A stretch of DNA of 64,000 bases, taken from assembly GCF_900302445.1 (NCBI RefSeq), contig NZ_ONZF01000003.1, forward strand, positions 496,001 through 560,000. Reading direction: 5' to 3'. Positions within the stretch are counted from its first letter, which is position 1; every line of letters starts with the position of its first letter. The stretch comes from Palleronia abyssalis (lineage in GTDB: Bacteria > Pseudomonadota > Alphaproteobacteria > Rhodobacterales > Rhodobacteraceae). The notes beneath the pieces were generated by a model, which was given only the letters and a program-made list of their open reading frames with translations, made no database searches and had not been told where the DNA came from. This document shows positions 53,871 through 62,523 of the stretch, in pieces. The position numbers and the translations under genes were made by a program.

Positions 53871-55064
53871 TTACCCGACCCGAATACCATGGCTCCAGAC
53901 GCCGCGCAGAAGCGGCGCCCGGTCGACCCGGCGCAGTCGCAAGACGTCGCCTCGCCGTCCCACCTGCAAGGCGCCACGATCCCCAAGGCCGGCGGCCCGG
54001 GCCGGGTTGCTGGTCACCGTCTTGATCGCGCGCGGCAGGTCGCCCCATATTTCCGCCAGGTGGAAGGCCGACAGAAGCAGCGCCGAAGGGACGTAATCCG
54101 ACGAGACGATGTCCAGAAGGTCCGCCCCTGCCAGCTGTTCCGCCGCGACATTGCCCGAGTGAGAGCCACCGCGGATCAGGTTCGGCGCCCCCATCATCAC
54201 GGCAATCCCGTGCGCGCGGCAGGCCTCGGCGGCTTCGAGCGTCGTTGGAAACTCGGCAAACCCGACGCCGTTTTCGGCGGACGTCGCGACATGATCGGCC
54301 GTGGTGTCGTCGTGGCTGGCAAGGACGGCACCCAGCCGGCCGGACTCGGCGACCGCGCCTTGTTCGTGTTTGCTGCCGAAGCGCCGTTGCAGGCTCAGCA
54401 GGTCCTCCACGTGCTCGGCGAACTCCGCGTCATTCATACCGCGTTTCTTCGCGACATAGGATTTCAAGGCAGACAGGTCGCGGAATTGCCGCTGGCCCGG
54501 GGTGTGATCCATCAGGCTGACGATGCCGACACTGTCTTCGGGCCCGAACGCCGCAAGCTCCTCCAGCAGGGTTTCCGAGCAGATCTCGGCCCTGAGATGC
54601 AGGAAGTGGCTGATCTTCAGAAGACCTGCCGCGCGGGCCGCCAGAAGCTCGTCCGCCAGTTTGCGGGCATAGTCGACATAGCGTCCCTTGCCGCTGTGGA
54701 TCGAGCCGACGCGCATGGCGTCGAAGACGGTGGTGATCCCGGTCGAGGCCAGTTCGGCATCGTGGGCGATCAGGGCCGGCAGATGGGGCCAATCGACATC
54801 GGGGCGCGGTTCGATATGACGCTCGAGGTTGTCGGTGTGCAGCTCCACCAAGCCCGGCAAAACCAGGTCGCCCGCACAATCCACCGCACCGGTCGGTACG
54901 TTGTCCCCTTCCTCAATCCCTGAGATCACGCCCCGTTCGATCGTCAGCGCGCCGGTCATGACCCGATCCGGCAGGACCAGTCGCGCATTGGCGAGGCAAA
55001 GATCGGCTGACGTATCGCTGTCATGGGCCTTCGCCACAGATGAAACGGGAAAAAGGGAATTCAT
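53871..55064 (-). CDS. phnM: Alpha-D-ribose 1-methylphosphonate 5-triphosphate diphosphatase
   Basis: A 397-residue amidohydrolase-fold protein of the C-P lyase pathway, which releases diphosphate from the phosphonate-ribose triphosphate. VLPGLVELHTDNLERHIEPRP and ASTGITTVFDAM near the N-terminus, LMDHTPGQRQF, LASHDDTTADHV and MGAPNLIRGGSHSGNVAA are conserved. E. coli PhnM is about 378 residues; the extra length is an N-terminal tail. The ATG at 55064 shares two bases with the oppositely directed DUF1045 start; a GTG nine codons downstream is an alternative. The C-terminus is slightly Arg-rich compared with relatives. Confidence 0.93.
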   Translation of the reverse strand: MNSLFPVSSVAKAHDSDTSADLCLANARLVLPDRVMTGALTIERGVISGIEEGDNVPTGAVDCAGDLVLPGLVELHTDNLERHIEPRPDVDWPHLPALIAHDAELASTGITTVFDAMRVGSIHSGKGRYVDYARKLADELLAARAAGLLKISHFLHLRAEICSETLLEELAAFGPEDSVGIVSLMDHTPGQRQFRDLSALKSYVAKKRGMNDAEFAEHVEDLLSLQRRFGSKHEQGAVAESGRLGAVLASHDDTTADHVATSAENGVGFAEFPTTLEAAEACRAHGIAVMMGAPNLIRGGSHSGNVAAEQLAGADLLDIVSSDYVPSALLLSAFHLAEIWGDLPRAIKTVTSNPARAAGLGDRGALQVGRRGDVLRLRRVDRAPLLRGVWSHGIRVG

Positions 55065-55734
55065 GTCATACTCTCGATTCGCAATCTATTACGTGCCGCC
55101 CGAGGGCCCCTTGGCGGCGTTCGGCCGAACCTGGCTGGGATGGGACGTCGCCCGCGGCTGCGAGGTGCCCCAACCCGATCTGCCCGCCTTGCGCGACATC
55201 ACCATGACACCGCGCAAGTACGGGTTCCATGGCACTTTGAAGCCGCCCTTCCGCCTGGCGGCTGGTCGAACGGTTGCGGATCTGAAGGCCGCGGCCTCGA
55301 CGCTTGCCGGGTCGCTGGAACCCGCCGCGTGCACTGGGCTGGACCTGACGGCGATCGGCCGCTTCCTGGCCCTGACGCCGCGCGGCGAGGCGGGGCCGCT
55401 GCGACGGCTGGCCGAGGCTTGCGTTCGCGACCTCGACCCGTTTCGCGCTTCGCCCGACCCGGCCGATCTTGCCCGGCGGCGGAACGCCGGCCTGACCGAG
55501 CGTCAGGAGGTGTTGCTGACGCGGTGGGGCTATCCATACGTGATGGAGGAATTCCGCTTCCACCTGACCCTCTCGGGACAGTTGCCCGAAGACACCATCT
55601 CGGCATGGAAGGAGCTGGCCGGGCGCCATTTGCCGAAGCTGCCCGACCCCTTCGTGGTGGATCAGATCGCCCTGTGCGGCGAGCGTGAGGACGGCCGGTT
55701 CGAGCTGATCCATCGCTACACCCTAGCCGGCTGA
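55063..55734 (+). CDS. DUF1045 protein, putative phosphonate-metabolism 2H phosphoesterase
   Basis: A 223-residue protein of the DUF1045 family, found almost only in phn operons. YGFHGTLKPPF (about residue 50) and EFRFHLTLSG (about 165) are the paired H-x-T motifs of the 2H phosphodiesterase superfamily, so cleavage of a cyclic phosphate, such as the ribose cyclic phosphate left by C-P lyase, is plausible. The ATG at 55063 fits the family start and has AAAAAGGGA upstream. It is embedded antisense between phnN and phnM: its start overlaps that of phnM, and its last 19 bp overlap phnN. Confidence 0.88.
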   Translation: MSYSRFAIYYVPPEGPLAAFGRTWLGWDVARGCEVPQPDLPALRDITMTPRKYGFHGTLKPPFRLAAGRTVADLKAAASTLAGSLEPAACTGLDLTAIGRFLALTPRGEAGPLRRLAEACVRDLDPFRASPDPADLARRRNAGLTERQEVLLTRWGYPYVMEEFRFHLTLSGQLPEDTISAWKELAGRHLPKLPDPFVVDQIALCGEREDGRFELIHRYTLAG

Positions 55735-56261
55735 AGCAAGGCGGTCGCGCGGGCGACCGTCTGGTTCAAGGGACCATCGTTGGACAGGTGGATCACGTCC
55801 AGCCCCTGGGGCAAGGGTTTCTCGGCCCGCGCAAGCCGCCGGGCGATTTCCTCCTCGGGCTCACGGCCGCGCGCGATCAGGCGGCGCATCAGGGTTTCGG
55901 GCGTAGCCGTGATATTCAGAACGGTCAGTCGCGGGAAGATCTCTGCTGCGTCCGTCAGGGAATGGCGTGAGAAATTCACGAGGCAATCGGCCCCTTCCGC
56001 CAACCGTGTCCTCACCGCATCCGGAATCCCGTAATACAGACCGTGCGCGCCCCAGTGCACCGCGAAATCACCGTTCGCGACCATCTCGTCGAACTGGTCC
56101 ACCGTCACGGCATCGTAGTCTTCGCCGCCCAAATCCGGCGCGCGCGTGATCACCCGTCGCACCACGTTCAGATCGGGGATCGCATCGCGAAGGCCGGCCA
56201 TGAAGCTGTCCTTGCCGACGCCCGACGGACCGACCACCGCGATGAGGCGCCCGACGGTCAT
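55716..56261 (-). CDS. phnN: Ribose 1,5-bisphosphate phosphokinase
   Basis: A 181-residue guanylate-kinase-like P-loop protein with Walker A VVGPSGVGKDSF (residues 9-20), VRRVITRAPDLGGEDYDAV and the HWGAHGLYYGIP segment. PhnN phosphorylates ribose 1,5-bisphosphate to PRPP at the end of the C-P lyase pathway. The ATG at 56261 overlaps the phnL stop by 4 bp. Its 3' end overlaps that of DUF1045 on the other strand. Confidence 0.94.
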   Translation of the reverse strand: MTVGRLIAVVGPSGVGKDSFMAGLRDAIPDLNVVRRVITRAPDLGGEDYDAVTVDQFDEMVANGDFAVHWGAHGLYYGIPDAVRTRLAEGADCLVNFSRHSLTDAAEIFPRLTVLNITATPETLMRRLIARGREPEEEIARRLARAEKPLPQGLDVIHLSNDGPLNQTVARATALLQPARV

Positions 56262-56941
56262 GCGGCTAGTCCGGGCGTGAAGCGGCCCACGTCGATCTCG
56301 CGGTCACAGACACGGGCCCGCGCGGCCTCGTCATGGAAGATGCCGATGATCGCGGCCCCGCGCGCCTTGGCATCCTCGATCAGCGACAGCACGACCTCGC
56401 GGTTCGCAGCATCAAGGCTGGCGGTGGGTTCGTCCAGCAGCATGGCAGGATAGGCATGGGCAAATCCCCGGGCGATGTTCACGCGCTGCTGTTCGCCGCC
56501 CGAGAAGGTGGTGGGCGACAGGGACCAGAGCCGTTCGGGTATGTTCAGGCGCGTCAGCAAGTCCTGCGCACGCGCCTGCGCATCCTCAGCAGACACACCG
56601 ACCGCACGCAGCGGTTCGGCCACCACGTCCTGCGTCGGCACGCGTGGAACCACCCGCAGGAACTGGCTGACATACCCCAGCACCTCGCGGCGGAGGGCGA
56701 TGATCTCGCGCGGTTTCGCTTGCACAAGGTTCAGATCGCCGATGCGGATCTCACCCGCCTGCGTCAGGTAATTGCCGTAGATCATCCGCATCAATGTCGA
56801 CTTGCCCGCCCCTGACGCCCCGGTCAGCGCCACGCATTCGCCCCGGCCGACCGTGAAGGAGACATCGTTGACGACCTCGATCACCGTACTGTCCTGATTG
56901 TGCAGGGTGAAGGTCTTGGACACGTTTCTTAACTCGATCAT
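56258..56941 (-). CDS. phnL: C-P lyase system ABC-type protein PhnL
   Basis: A 227-residue ATPase with Walker A GASGAGKST (about 39-47), signature FSGGEQQRVNIA and Walker B MLLDEPTASLD. LGYVSQFLRVVPRVPTQDVVAEPL is typical of PhnL. It has no membrane partner; PhnK and PhnL belong to the C-P lyase core machinery rather than to transport. The start lies 3 bp after the phnK stop. Confidence 0.94.
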   Translation of the reverse strand: MIELRNVSKTFTLHNQDSTVIEVVNDVSFTVGRGECVALTGASGAGKSTLMRMIYGNYLTQAGEIRIGDLNLVQAKPREIIALRREVLGYVSQFLRVVPRVPTQDVVAEPLRAVGVSAEDAQARAQDLLTRLNIPERLWSLSPTTFSGGEQQRVNIARGFAHAYPAMLLDEPTASLDAANREVVLSLIEDAKARGAAIIGIFHDEAARARVCDREIDVGRFTPGLAA

Positions 56942-56944
56942 CTC

Positions 56945-57715
56945 TCACACCTGCAGGACGGAACTGACAAGAAGCTGGCTGTAGGCGTGCTGCGGATCGT
57001 CCAGCACTTGGTCGGTCAGCCCGGCCTCGACAACATGGCCCGATTTCATGACCATCAGTCGGTCCGCCAGTAGGCGCACCACTGCCAGGTCGTGGGTGAC
57101 GATGATCGCCGACAGGCCCATGTCGCGGACCAGCCCGCGCAGCAGGTCCAGCAGCCGCGCCTGGACCGAGACATCCAGACCACCCGTAGGCTCATCCATG
57201 AACACCAGCCGCGGGCCGGTCACCAGGTTGCGCGCGATCTGCAGGCGCTGCTGCATCCCCCCCGAGAAGGTCGTGGGCCGGTCGTCCACGCGGGCGGCGT
57301 CGATCTCCACACGGTCCAGCCAGTCTGTCGCCTTGTTGCGGATATCCCCGTAGTGACGCGCCCCCACGGCCATCAGCCGCTCGCCCACGTTGCCGCCCGC
57401 GCTGACGCCCATGCGCAACCCGTCCCGGGCGTGCTGGTGGACGAAGGCCCAGTCCGTGCGGCCCAGCATCCGGCGCTCGGGCTCGGCCATGGTGACGGTG
57501 TCGCGCGGGCCGTCCGCGCGGGTGTCGAAGACCACCTGCCCTGCGTCCGGGGTCAGGTGCCCGGCAAGGCAACTCAGAAGCGTGGACTTGCCCGAGCCGC
57601 TTTCGCCGACAATCCCCATGACCTCGCCCGGATAAAGGTCGAACGACACGTCGGCGCAGCCGATATGCGCGCCGTACCGCTTGGTGATGCCCTGAACCGA
57701 CAGCAACGGGGTCAT
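56945..57715 (-). CDS. phnK: C-P lyase system ABC-type protein PhnK
   Basis: A 256-residue ATPase with Walker A GESGSGKST, the PhnK-specific stretch RTDWAFVHQHARDGLRM, signature FSGGMQQRLQIA and Walker B VFMDEPTGGLDVS. PhnK docks on the PhnGHIJ core complex. The ATG at 57715 overlaps the phnJ stop by 4 bp. The long open frame continuing to 58735 in this phase is a shadow of phnJ, not a fusion. Confidence 0.94.
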   Translation of the reverse strand: MTPLLSVQGITKRYGAHIGCADVSFDLYPGEVMGIVGESGSGKSTLLSCLAGHLTPDAGQVVFDTRADGPRDTVTMAEPERRMLGRTDWAFVHQHARDGLRMGVSAGGNVGERLMAVGARHYGDIRNKATDWLDRVEIDAARVDDRPTTFSGGMQQRLQIARNLVTGPRLVFMDEPTGGLDVSVQARLLDLLRGLVRDMGLSAIIVTHDLAVVRLLADRLMVMKSGHVVEAGLTDQVLDDPQHAYSQLLVSSVLQV

Positions 57716-58563
57716 GCAGCATCCTTTCCGGTATGGCCCGCGGCCTGGCGGGCACTGCAATAGTCGGTGTCGGAACAGACGAACATCCGCCCGCCCGCGT
57801 CGTCCACGATCACCTCGTCGAGGTAACTGTCCTCGGCCCCGCACAGGCCGCAGGGGTGATCGGCGCGCGAAGGGTCGAACGGGTGATCCTCGAAATCCAG
57901 CGACACGACCTGCGTGTAGGGCGGCAGGGCGTAGATGCGTTGCTCCCGCCCCGCGCCGAACAGCTGGATCGCCGCCATGTCGCCCAGTTTCGGATTGTCG
58001 AACTTGGGGATCGGGGACGGGTCCATGACATACCGCCCCTCGACCTTCACCGGGTAGGCGTAAGAGGTGGCGATATGCCCGTGGCGGCTGATGTCCTCGT
58101 AGAGCTTCACGTGCATCAGCCCGTATTCCTCGAGGCTGTGCATCTTGCGCGTCTCGCTTTCGCGCGGCTCGAGAAAGCGCAGGGGTTCGGGGATGGGCAC
58201 CTGATAGACCAGGATCTGCCCTTCGGTCAGGGGCGCCTCGGGGATGCGATGCCGGGTCTGGATCACCGTCGCCTCGGCGGTGGCGGTGGTCGTCTTCACC
58301 CCGGCGGTGCGTTCGAAGAACGTACGGATCGACACGGCGTTGGTCGTGTCGTCCGCGCCCTGGTCGATGACCTTGAACCGATCTTCGGGCGTCAGAACCG
58401 CGGCCGAGACCTGGATGCCCCCGGTGCCCCAGCCATAAGGCATCGGCATCTCGCGGCTGGCGAAGGGCACCTGGTAGCCGGGGATCGCCAGCCCCTTCAG
58501 GATCGCGCGGCGGATCATCCGCTTTGTCTGCTCGTCGAGATAGGCGAAGTTGTAGTCGGTCAT
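57712..58563 (-). CDS. phnJ: C-P lyase radical SAM enzyme PhnJ
   Basis: A 283-residue enzyme that breaks the carbon-phosphorus bond of ribose-1-phosphonate-5-phosphate using an iron-sulfur cluster and S-adenosylmethionine. The family's unusual Cys pattern C-x2-C-x21-C-x5-C is exact, at about residues 238, 241, 263 and 269. The N-terminus has YNFAYLDEQTKRMIRRAILKGLAIPGYQVPFASREMPMP-like conserved sequence. Start and stop overlap phnI and phnK by 4 bp. All key residues look intact. Confidence 0.96.
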   Translation of the reverse strand: MTDYNFAYLDEQTKRMIRRAILKGLAIPGYQVPFASREMPMPYGWGTGGIQVSAAVLTPEDRFKVIDQGADDTTNAVSIRTFFERTAGVKTTTATAEATVIQTRHRIPEAPLTEGQILVYQVPIPEPLRFLEPRESETRKMHSLEEYGLMHVKLYEDISRHGHIATSYAYPVKVEGRYVMDPSPIPKFDNPKLGDMAAIQLFGAGREQRIYALPPYTQVVSLDFEDHPFDPSRADHPCGLCGAEDSYLDEVIVDDAGGRMFVCSDTDYCSARQAAGHTGKDAA

Positions 58564-59648
58564 TCAGCGGCCTCCTGCACCTGGTGGGCCCCTGCCTCGC
58601 GGCGCAGCTTGCGCACCAGTTCAAGCTCGGACTGGAAATCGACGTAATGGGGCAGCTTGATATGCTCGAGGAACCCGGTCGCCTGGATGTTGTCGGCGTG
58701 ATAAAGGACGAATTCGGCGTCCTGCGCGGGCGCACCCTGATCGTCTTCGCCCAGCTCCTCCCACCGCAGGGCGCGGTCCACCAGCGCCATTGAGATCGCC
58801 TTGCGCTCGGTCTGGCCGAAGACCAGCCCGTAACCGCGAGTGAATTGCGGCGGCTCGGTCTTCGAGCCCTTGAACTGGTTCACGGTCTCGCATTCGGTCA
58901 GGGTGATCTCTCCGATCTCGACCGCGAAGCCCAGCTCGGGGATCTCCATCTCGACCGGGACAGACCCGATCCGCAGCTCGCCCACGAAGGCGTGGTTGCG
59001 GGCGTATCCGCGCTGCGTGGAATAGGCCAGGCCCAGGGTGAACCCCTCGTCCGCGCGCGCCAGGGCCTGCAAGCGCAGGGCGCGGTCGGCGGGCATCTCA
59101 AGCGGTTCGCGGGTCAGGTCGGGGGGCGGCGTGTCGTCCTGCGGGGCCTCTTCGATCAGGCCCTCGCGGTTCAGGAACCCGGTCACGTGGGGCACGTCGG
59201 CCAGATCCGCGTCGCGCTTAGGCGCGTCGGGCACCTCGCCCTCGGCCGCGAGTTTGAAATCCAGCAGGCGGTGGGTGTAGTCGAAGGTCGGCCCCAGTAT
59301 CTGCCCGCCCGGCAGGTCCTTGAAGGTGGCCGAGATACGGCGGTCGCAGGCCATCGCCCCGGTATCGACGGGGGTCGACGCGCCGAAGCGGGGCAGCGTG
59401 GTGCGATAGGCGCGGATCAGGAAGATCGCCTCGATCAGGTCGCCCCGCGCCTGCTTGATCGCCAGCGCGGCAAGGTCGGGGTCGTACAGCGACCCCTCGG
59501 CCATGACGCGATTGACTGCCAGCCCGAGCTGCTGGCGGATCTGCGCGACGTCCAGTTCGGCGACGCCCGGATCGCCCCGACGCTCCTCGGCCAGCCAGGC
59601 ATGGGCGTTCTCGATCGCTCGCTCTCCGCCTTTCACGGCAACATACAT
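58560..59648 (-). CDS. phnI: C-P lyase core subunit PhnI
   Basis: A 362-residue protein with the PhnI start MYVAVKGGERAIENAHAWL and IRQQLGLAVNRVMAEGSLYD. PhnI, with PhnG, PhnH and PhnL, attaches the phosphonate to ATP in place of adenine, and it can act as a nucleosidase. It overlaps phnH by one base (stop TGA and start ATG share an A) and phnJ by 4 bp. Length and conservation suggest full function. Confidence 0.95.
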   Translation of the reverse strand: MYVAVKGGERAIENAHAWLAEERRGDPGVAELDVAQIRQQLGLAVNRVMAEGSLYDPDLAALAIKQARGDLIEAIFLIRAYRTTLPRFGASTPVDTGAMACDRRISATFKDLPGGQILGPTFDYTHRLLDFKLAAEGEVPDAPKRDADLADVPHVTGFLNREGLIEEAPQDDTPPPDLTREPLEMPADRALRLQALARADEGFTLGLAYSTQRGYARNHAFVGELRIGSVPVEMEIPELGFAVEIGEITLTECETVNQFKGSKTEPPQFTRGYGLVFGQTERKAISMALVDRALRWEELGEDDQGAPAQDAEFVLYHADNIQATGFLEHIKLPHYVDFQSELELVRKLRREAGAHQVQEAAE

Positions 59649-60214
59649 CAGCGAACCTCCGTCGAACGGGGCAGCGCGGCAAGGCGGCTGCCACTTGTGA
59701 AGATGAAGTCCAGCCCCAACGGGAACAGCGCGTGGTTGTCCCGGAAGGCCCGCGTCTCAGGCAGCGACAGGGACGCGTTGTCCTTGATGCCGGGGCCGGT
59801 CAGCGTGGCGCCCGACGCGGAAAGCTGCGGGACCTCGACGATCATGGTGGCCGACCGGTCGGGATACTGGGCGGTCCCGGTGGGAAAGGCCGACAGGGGC
59901 GCCAGCGCCTGCCACGTGCCCAGGGCGAACATGCAATCCGCGGGGCCGCAGAAGGGCGCGCCGGTGTGAAAGGCGATCCAGTCGCGCACCGTGGCGCAAT
60001 CCGCGTCCCCGGCCAGGTGGACCGGCGTGTCCGTGTCGCACAGCGTCAGCAATACCGCGCCGGTCGCAACCGACAACGACGCGGGCGGTTCCGCGCCGGT
60101 TATGTCGTGCAGGCTGCCGGGGCGGGCCATCGCCTCCATCACGCTGCGGAACGCGTGGGCCGACTGGCGTGCGGGATCGGCAAAGCCGCCGGAAAGCGTT
60201 TGGGATTGGGGCAT
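59648..60214 (-). CDS. phnH: C-P lyase core subunit PhnH
   Basis: A 188-residue protein with the PhnH motifs GGFADPARQSAHAFRSVMEAMARPG at the start and GPGIKDNASLSL near residue 140. It is a structural subunit of the PhnGHIJ complex with a PLP-transferase-like fold but no cofactor. It overlaps phnG and phnI by one base each. Confidence 0.94.
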   Translation of the reverse strand: MPQSQTLSGGFADPARQSAHAFRSVMEAMARPGSLHDITGAEPPASLSVATGAVLLTLCDTDTPVHLAGDADCATVRDWIAFHTGAPFCGPADCMFALGTWQALAPLSAFPTGTAQYPDRSATMIVEVPQLSASGATLTGPGIKDNASLSLPETRAFRDNHALFPLGLDFIFTSGSRLAALPRSTEVR

Positions 60215-60669
60215 CAGTCCTCTCCCCTGACCATGGTGAAGAAATCGACCTTCGTCGCCGCCGCCTTGCCCGCGCGGTCGGCCTTGGCCGCGGCAGCCTC
60301 GGCGTGCAGCCTGTCCAGAACCTCGGCCTGCAAGACCCCTGCCCTATCCGTCTGCATCAGCGCGTCGATCAGCGCGGCAGCTTCGGCATCCGCCTTGCGC
60401 CGCCCCCGGATATAGGCATGGCCCACCGGGCCGCCCTCCAGGGTAAGGGCGCAGCGGGTGACCGTGACCTCGCCCAGGTTGAACGACGTGCCGGTCCCGC
60501 CCGCGCGGGCGCGGACCATGGTGGTGCCGATCTCCGGCGCGCGCAGCCAGGTGAAGGACGGGCGCGCCATCGCGCCGTCCAGCAAGGCGGCCGCGCGCCC
60601 CTCCGGGGCCTTGGCAAGAAGCCCCATCCAGGACTTTCGCGGGGCGTTCTGGTCGAAACCGTCTTTCAT
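60214..60669 (-). CDS. phnG: C-P lyase core subunit PhnG
   Basis: A 151-residue protein with WMGLLAKAPEGRAAALLDG and FNLGEVTVTRCALTLEGGPVGHAYIRG, both typical of PhnG. I choose ATG 60669 because family members start just before that point; the longer frame to 60705 runs through the promoter repeats. It is the first gene of the leftward phnGHIJKLN operon, divergent from phnF. Confidence 0.92.
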   Translation of the reverse strand: MKDGFDQNAPRKSWMGLLAKAPEGRAAALLDGAMARPSFTWLRAPEIGTTMVRARAGGTGTSFNLGEVTVTRCALTLEGGPVGHAYIRGRRKADAEAAALIDALMQTDRAGVLQAEVLDRLHAEAAAAKADRAGKAAATKVDFFTMVRGED

Positions 60670-60684
60670 CTCGACAACTTTTCC

Positions 60685-60704
60685 GTATACTATACAACTA
60701 TACA
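60685..60704. promoter_or_regulatory. Candidate PhnF operator in the phnG/phnF divergent promoter
   Basis: The 81-bp gap between phnG and phnF is unusually AT-rich for this window. It contains a GTATAC palindrome at 60685-60690 and a perfect tandem repeat ACTATACA ACTATACA at 60689-60704. Such TATA-rich repeats can serve as GntR-family operators and overlap promoters of both genes. Assigning it to PhnF is inference. Confidence 0.5.
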
Positions 60705-60750
60705 CATCTTACCAGATCCGCCGCCCCGCGACAGAGGAGATTTGTGATAC

Positions 60751-61491
60751 TTGCGTGACAGCTCAGCCAAGACCCCGATCTGGAAGGCCATCGCGGACGC
60801 CTTGCGCACCGACCTGTCCGAAGGCCGCTATGGCCCCGGCGACAAGCTGCCCACCGAGGCGGCGTTAGCCGACAGGTTCGGCGTGAACCGCCACACGGTT
60901 CGCCACGCCATCGCGGCCCTGGTGGACGAGGGATTGATCCGCACCCGCCGCGGCTCCGGCGCGTTCGTCGCCGCCACGCCCACGGACTACCCCATCGGGC
61001 GGCGCGTGCGCTTCCACGAGAACGTCATCGCCGCGGGCCGCCGGCCCGAGAAGCGCGTGCTGGACCTGGAAGCGCGTGCGGCCACACCGGGCGAGGCGAA
61101 GGCCCTGCAGATCGACGCCGGAGATCCAGTCTGCGCCTATCACGGCCTGTCGCTGGCCGATGGGCAGCCGATGGCCGTATTCGAAAGCCTGTTTCCCCTG
61201 ACCCGCCTGCCCAGAATTGGGGACGCGTTGCGACAGACCGGCAGCGTGACCGAAGCCCTGGGCGCGGTGGGCGTCCGCGACTACATCCGCGCCACGACCC
61301 GCCTGACGGCCGTCCGGGCCACGGCAACCCAGGCGTTGCACCTGCAACTGACCGAAGGCGACCCGCTGCTTCGCACGTCGGGCGTAAATGTGGACGAGGC
61401 GGGACAGCCGGTCGAGTATGGCCGGACGTGGTTCGCGGGGGATCGGGTTACTCTAACCCTGGATGCGGGGCCGGACGATACTCGAACATGA
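60751..61491 (+). CDS. phnF: GntR family phosphonate-utilisation regulator
   Basis: A 246-residue repressor with a GntR winged helix (about 9-75: GDKLPTEAALADRFGVNRHTVRHAI) and a UTRA effector domain. The start codon is TTG at 60751, after GAGGAGA. It is divergent from phnG and next to candidate operator repeats, so local control is likely. Its 3' end overlaps the convergent GNAT gene by 44 bp. Confidence 0.9.
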   Translation: MRDSSAKTPIWKAIADALRTDLSEGRYGPGDKLPTEAALADRFGVNRHTVRHAIAALVDEGLIRTRRGSGAFVAATPTDYPIGRRVRFHENVIAAGRRPEKRVLDLEARAATPGEAKALQIDAGDPVCAYHGLSLADGQPMAVFESLFPLTRLPRIGDALRQTGSVTEALGAVGVRDYIRATTRLTAVRATATQALHLQLTEGDPLLRTSGVNVDEAGQPVEYGRTWFAGDRVTLTLDAGPDDTRT

Positions 61492-61906
61492 TACGCTCGG
61501 CATCGCGGGCGATCTCGCACAGGCCTTCCCGCGCATAGAACCGGGCGGCCTCGGGGTTCGTAGCCAGAACCGTAAGCCTGACGGGCAGTCTCTTCGCCGC
61601 GGCATCCCGAAGCTTGCATGCCAGCGCAGAGGCCCCGATCCCTTGACCACGACAGGCGGGCGCAACGTACAGCTTGTGGATCCGCAGGTGATCGGGGTGC
61701 CAGGAGCAGGCGATGCACCCCGCATCCCGCCCTGCCGCGCGGATCACTTCATGCCCGGCCAGAGCCAGGGTTTCGGGGGTGGCTGACGGTTTCCAAGCGC
61801 CCCAAAGCTTTTTGGCATAGCTGCGCATTCCGGCGTCTTCCAGGCGCAGGATATACGCGGCATCCTCCCGCGTGGCCGGACGCAATGTCGTTTCGACGCC
61901 GGTCAT
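61448..61906 (-). CDS. GNAT family N-acetyltransferase of phn locus
   Basis: A 152-residue acetyltransferase with [12 protein letters not shown] at the start and the acetyl-CoA loop [15 protein letters not shown] (about 95). Next to C-P lyase genes it may acetylate aminoalkylphosphonates, as PhnO does in enterobacteria, though the sequence is not clearly PhnO. It overlaps the hexapeptide acyltransferase gene by 4 bp and belongs to the transcript that begins outside the window with phnE or earlier genes. Confidence 0.82.
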   Translation of the reverse strand: MTGVETTLRPATREDAAYILRLEDAGMRSYAKKLWGAWKPSATPETLALAGHEVIRAAGRDAGCIACSWHPDHLRIHKLYVAPACRGQGIGASALACKLRDAAAKRLPVRLTVLATNPEAARFYAREGLCEIARDAERIMFEYRPAPHPGLE

Positions 61907-62523
61907 CGGACCTCGTAGGTTTCCAGGAAAGCTTCGGCCGTCAGCGTACGGAAATCGTGTAACGCGTCCCGCAGGGCGTCATGCGACCAATCCCACCATG
62001 CCAGCTCGATCAAGCGCCGGGCAATGTCGGGCGGCTGGCGCGGACGCAAGGGGCGCGCCGGGATGCCCGCCACGATGGTATAGGGATCAACGTCCTTCGT
62101 CACGATCGCCCCGGCAGCCACGACCGCACCGTGGCCCAGCGTGACCTCGGGCTTGATCATCGCACCCGCGCCGATCCAGGTGTCGTGGCCGATCCACGCG
62201 ATCCGGGATTTGCGGTGGTCGAAGAAGGTGTCGTCGCGGTCCGCGTCGTCCCAGTAATCGTCCGAGCGATACAGGAAATGGTGGCACGCGGCGGTGTGCA
62301 ACGGATGGTCCGTCGCGCCGATGCGCGAGAAGGCCGCGATATTGGCGAACTTGCCGATCCGCGCATTGGCGACGTCGGCGTAGCGGTCGCAATAGCTGTA
62401 ATCGCCGAAGACCGAATGCGCCACGCGGCTGCCGCGGCCGATTTCGACATATGCGCCGAACGTGCTGTCGCTGATCTCGCAGTCCGGGTGCAGGAACGGT
62501 GCCCCCTCTTTCAACCGTGCCAT
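61903..62523 (-). CDS. Hexapeptide-repeat acyltransferase of phosphonate cluster
   Basis: A 206-residue left-handed beta-helix protein. Imperfect hexapeptides run from about residue 10 to 150, including [34 protein letters not shown] and [25 protein letters not shown]. Proteins of this type form a group found in phosphonate operons; they resemble chloramphenicol acetyltransferases and their substrate is not known. The start overlaps the stop of phnE2 by one base. Confidence 0.85.
   Translation of the reverse strand: MARLKEGAPFLHPDCEISDSTFGAYVEIGRGSRVAHSVFGDYSYCDRYADVANARIGKFANIAAFSRIGATDHPLHTAACHHFLYRSDDYWDDADRDDTFFDHRKSRIAWIGHDTWIGAGAMIKPEVTLGHGAVVAAGAIVTKDVDPYTIVAGIPARPLRPRQPPDIARRLIELAWWDWSHDALRDALHDFRTLTAEAFLETYEVR

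Noticed and set aside
56945-58735. 596-codon frame suggesting a PhnJ-PhnK fusion
   Set aside because: The upstream part is phnJ in the wrong phase; PhnJ motifs are in a different frame with their own stop overlapping the phnK start.
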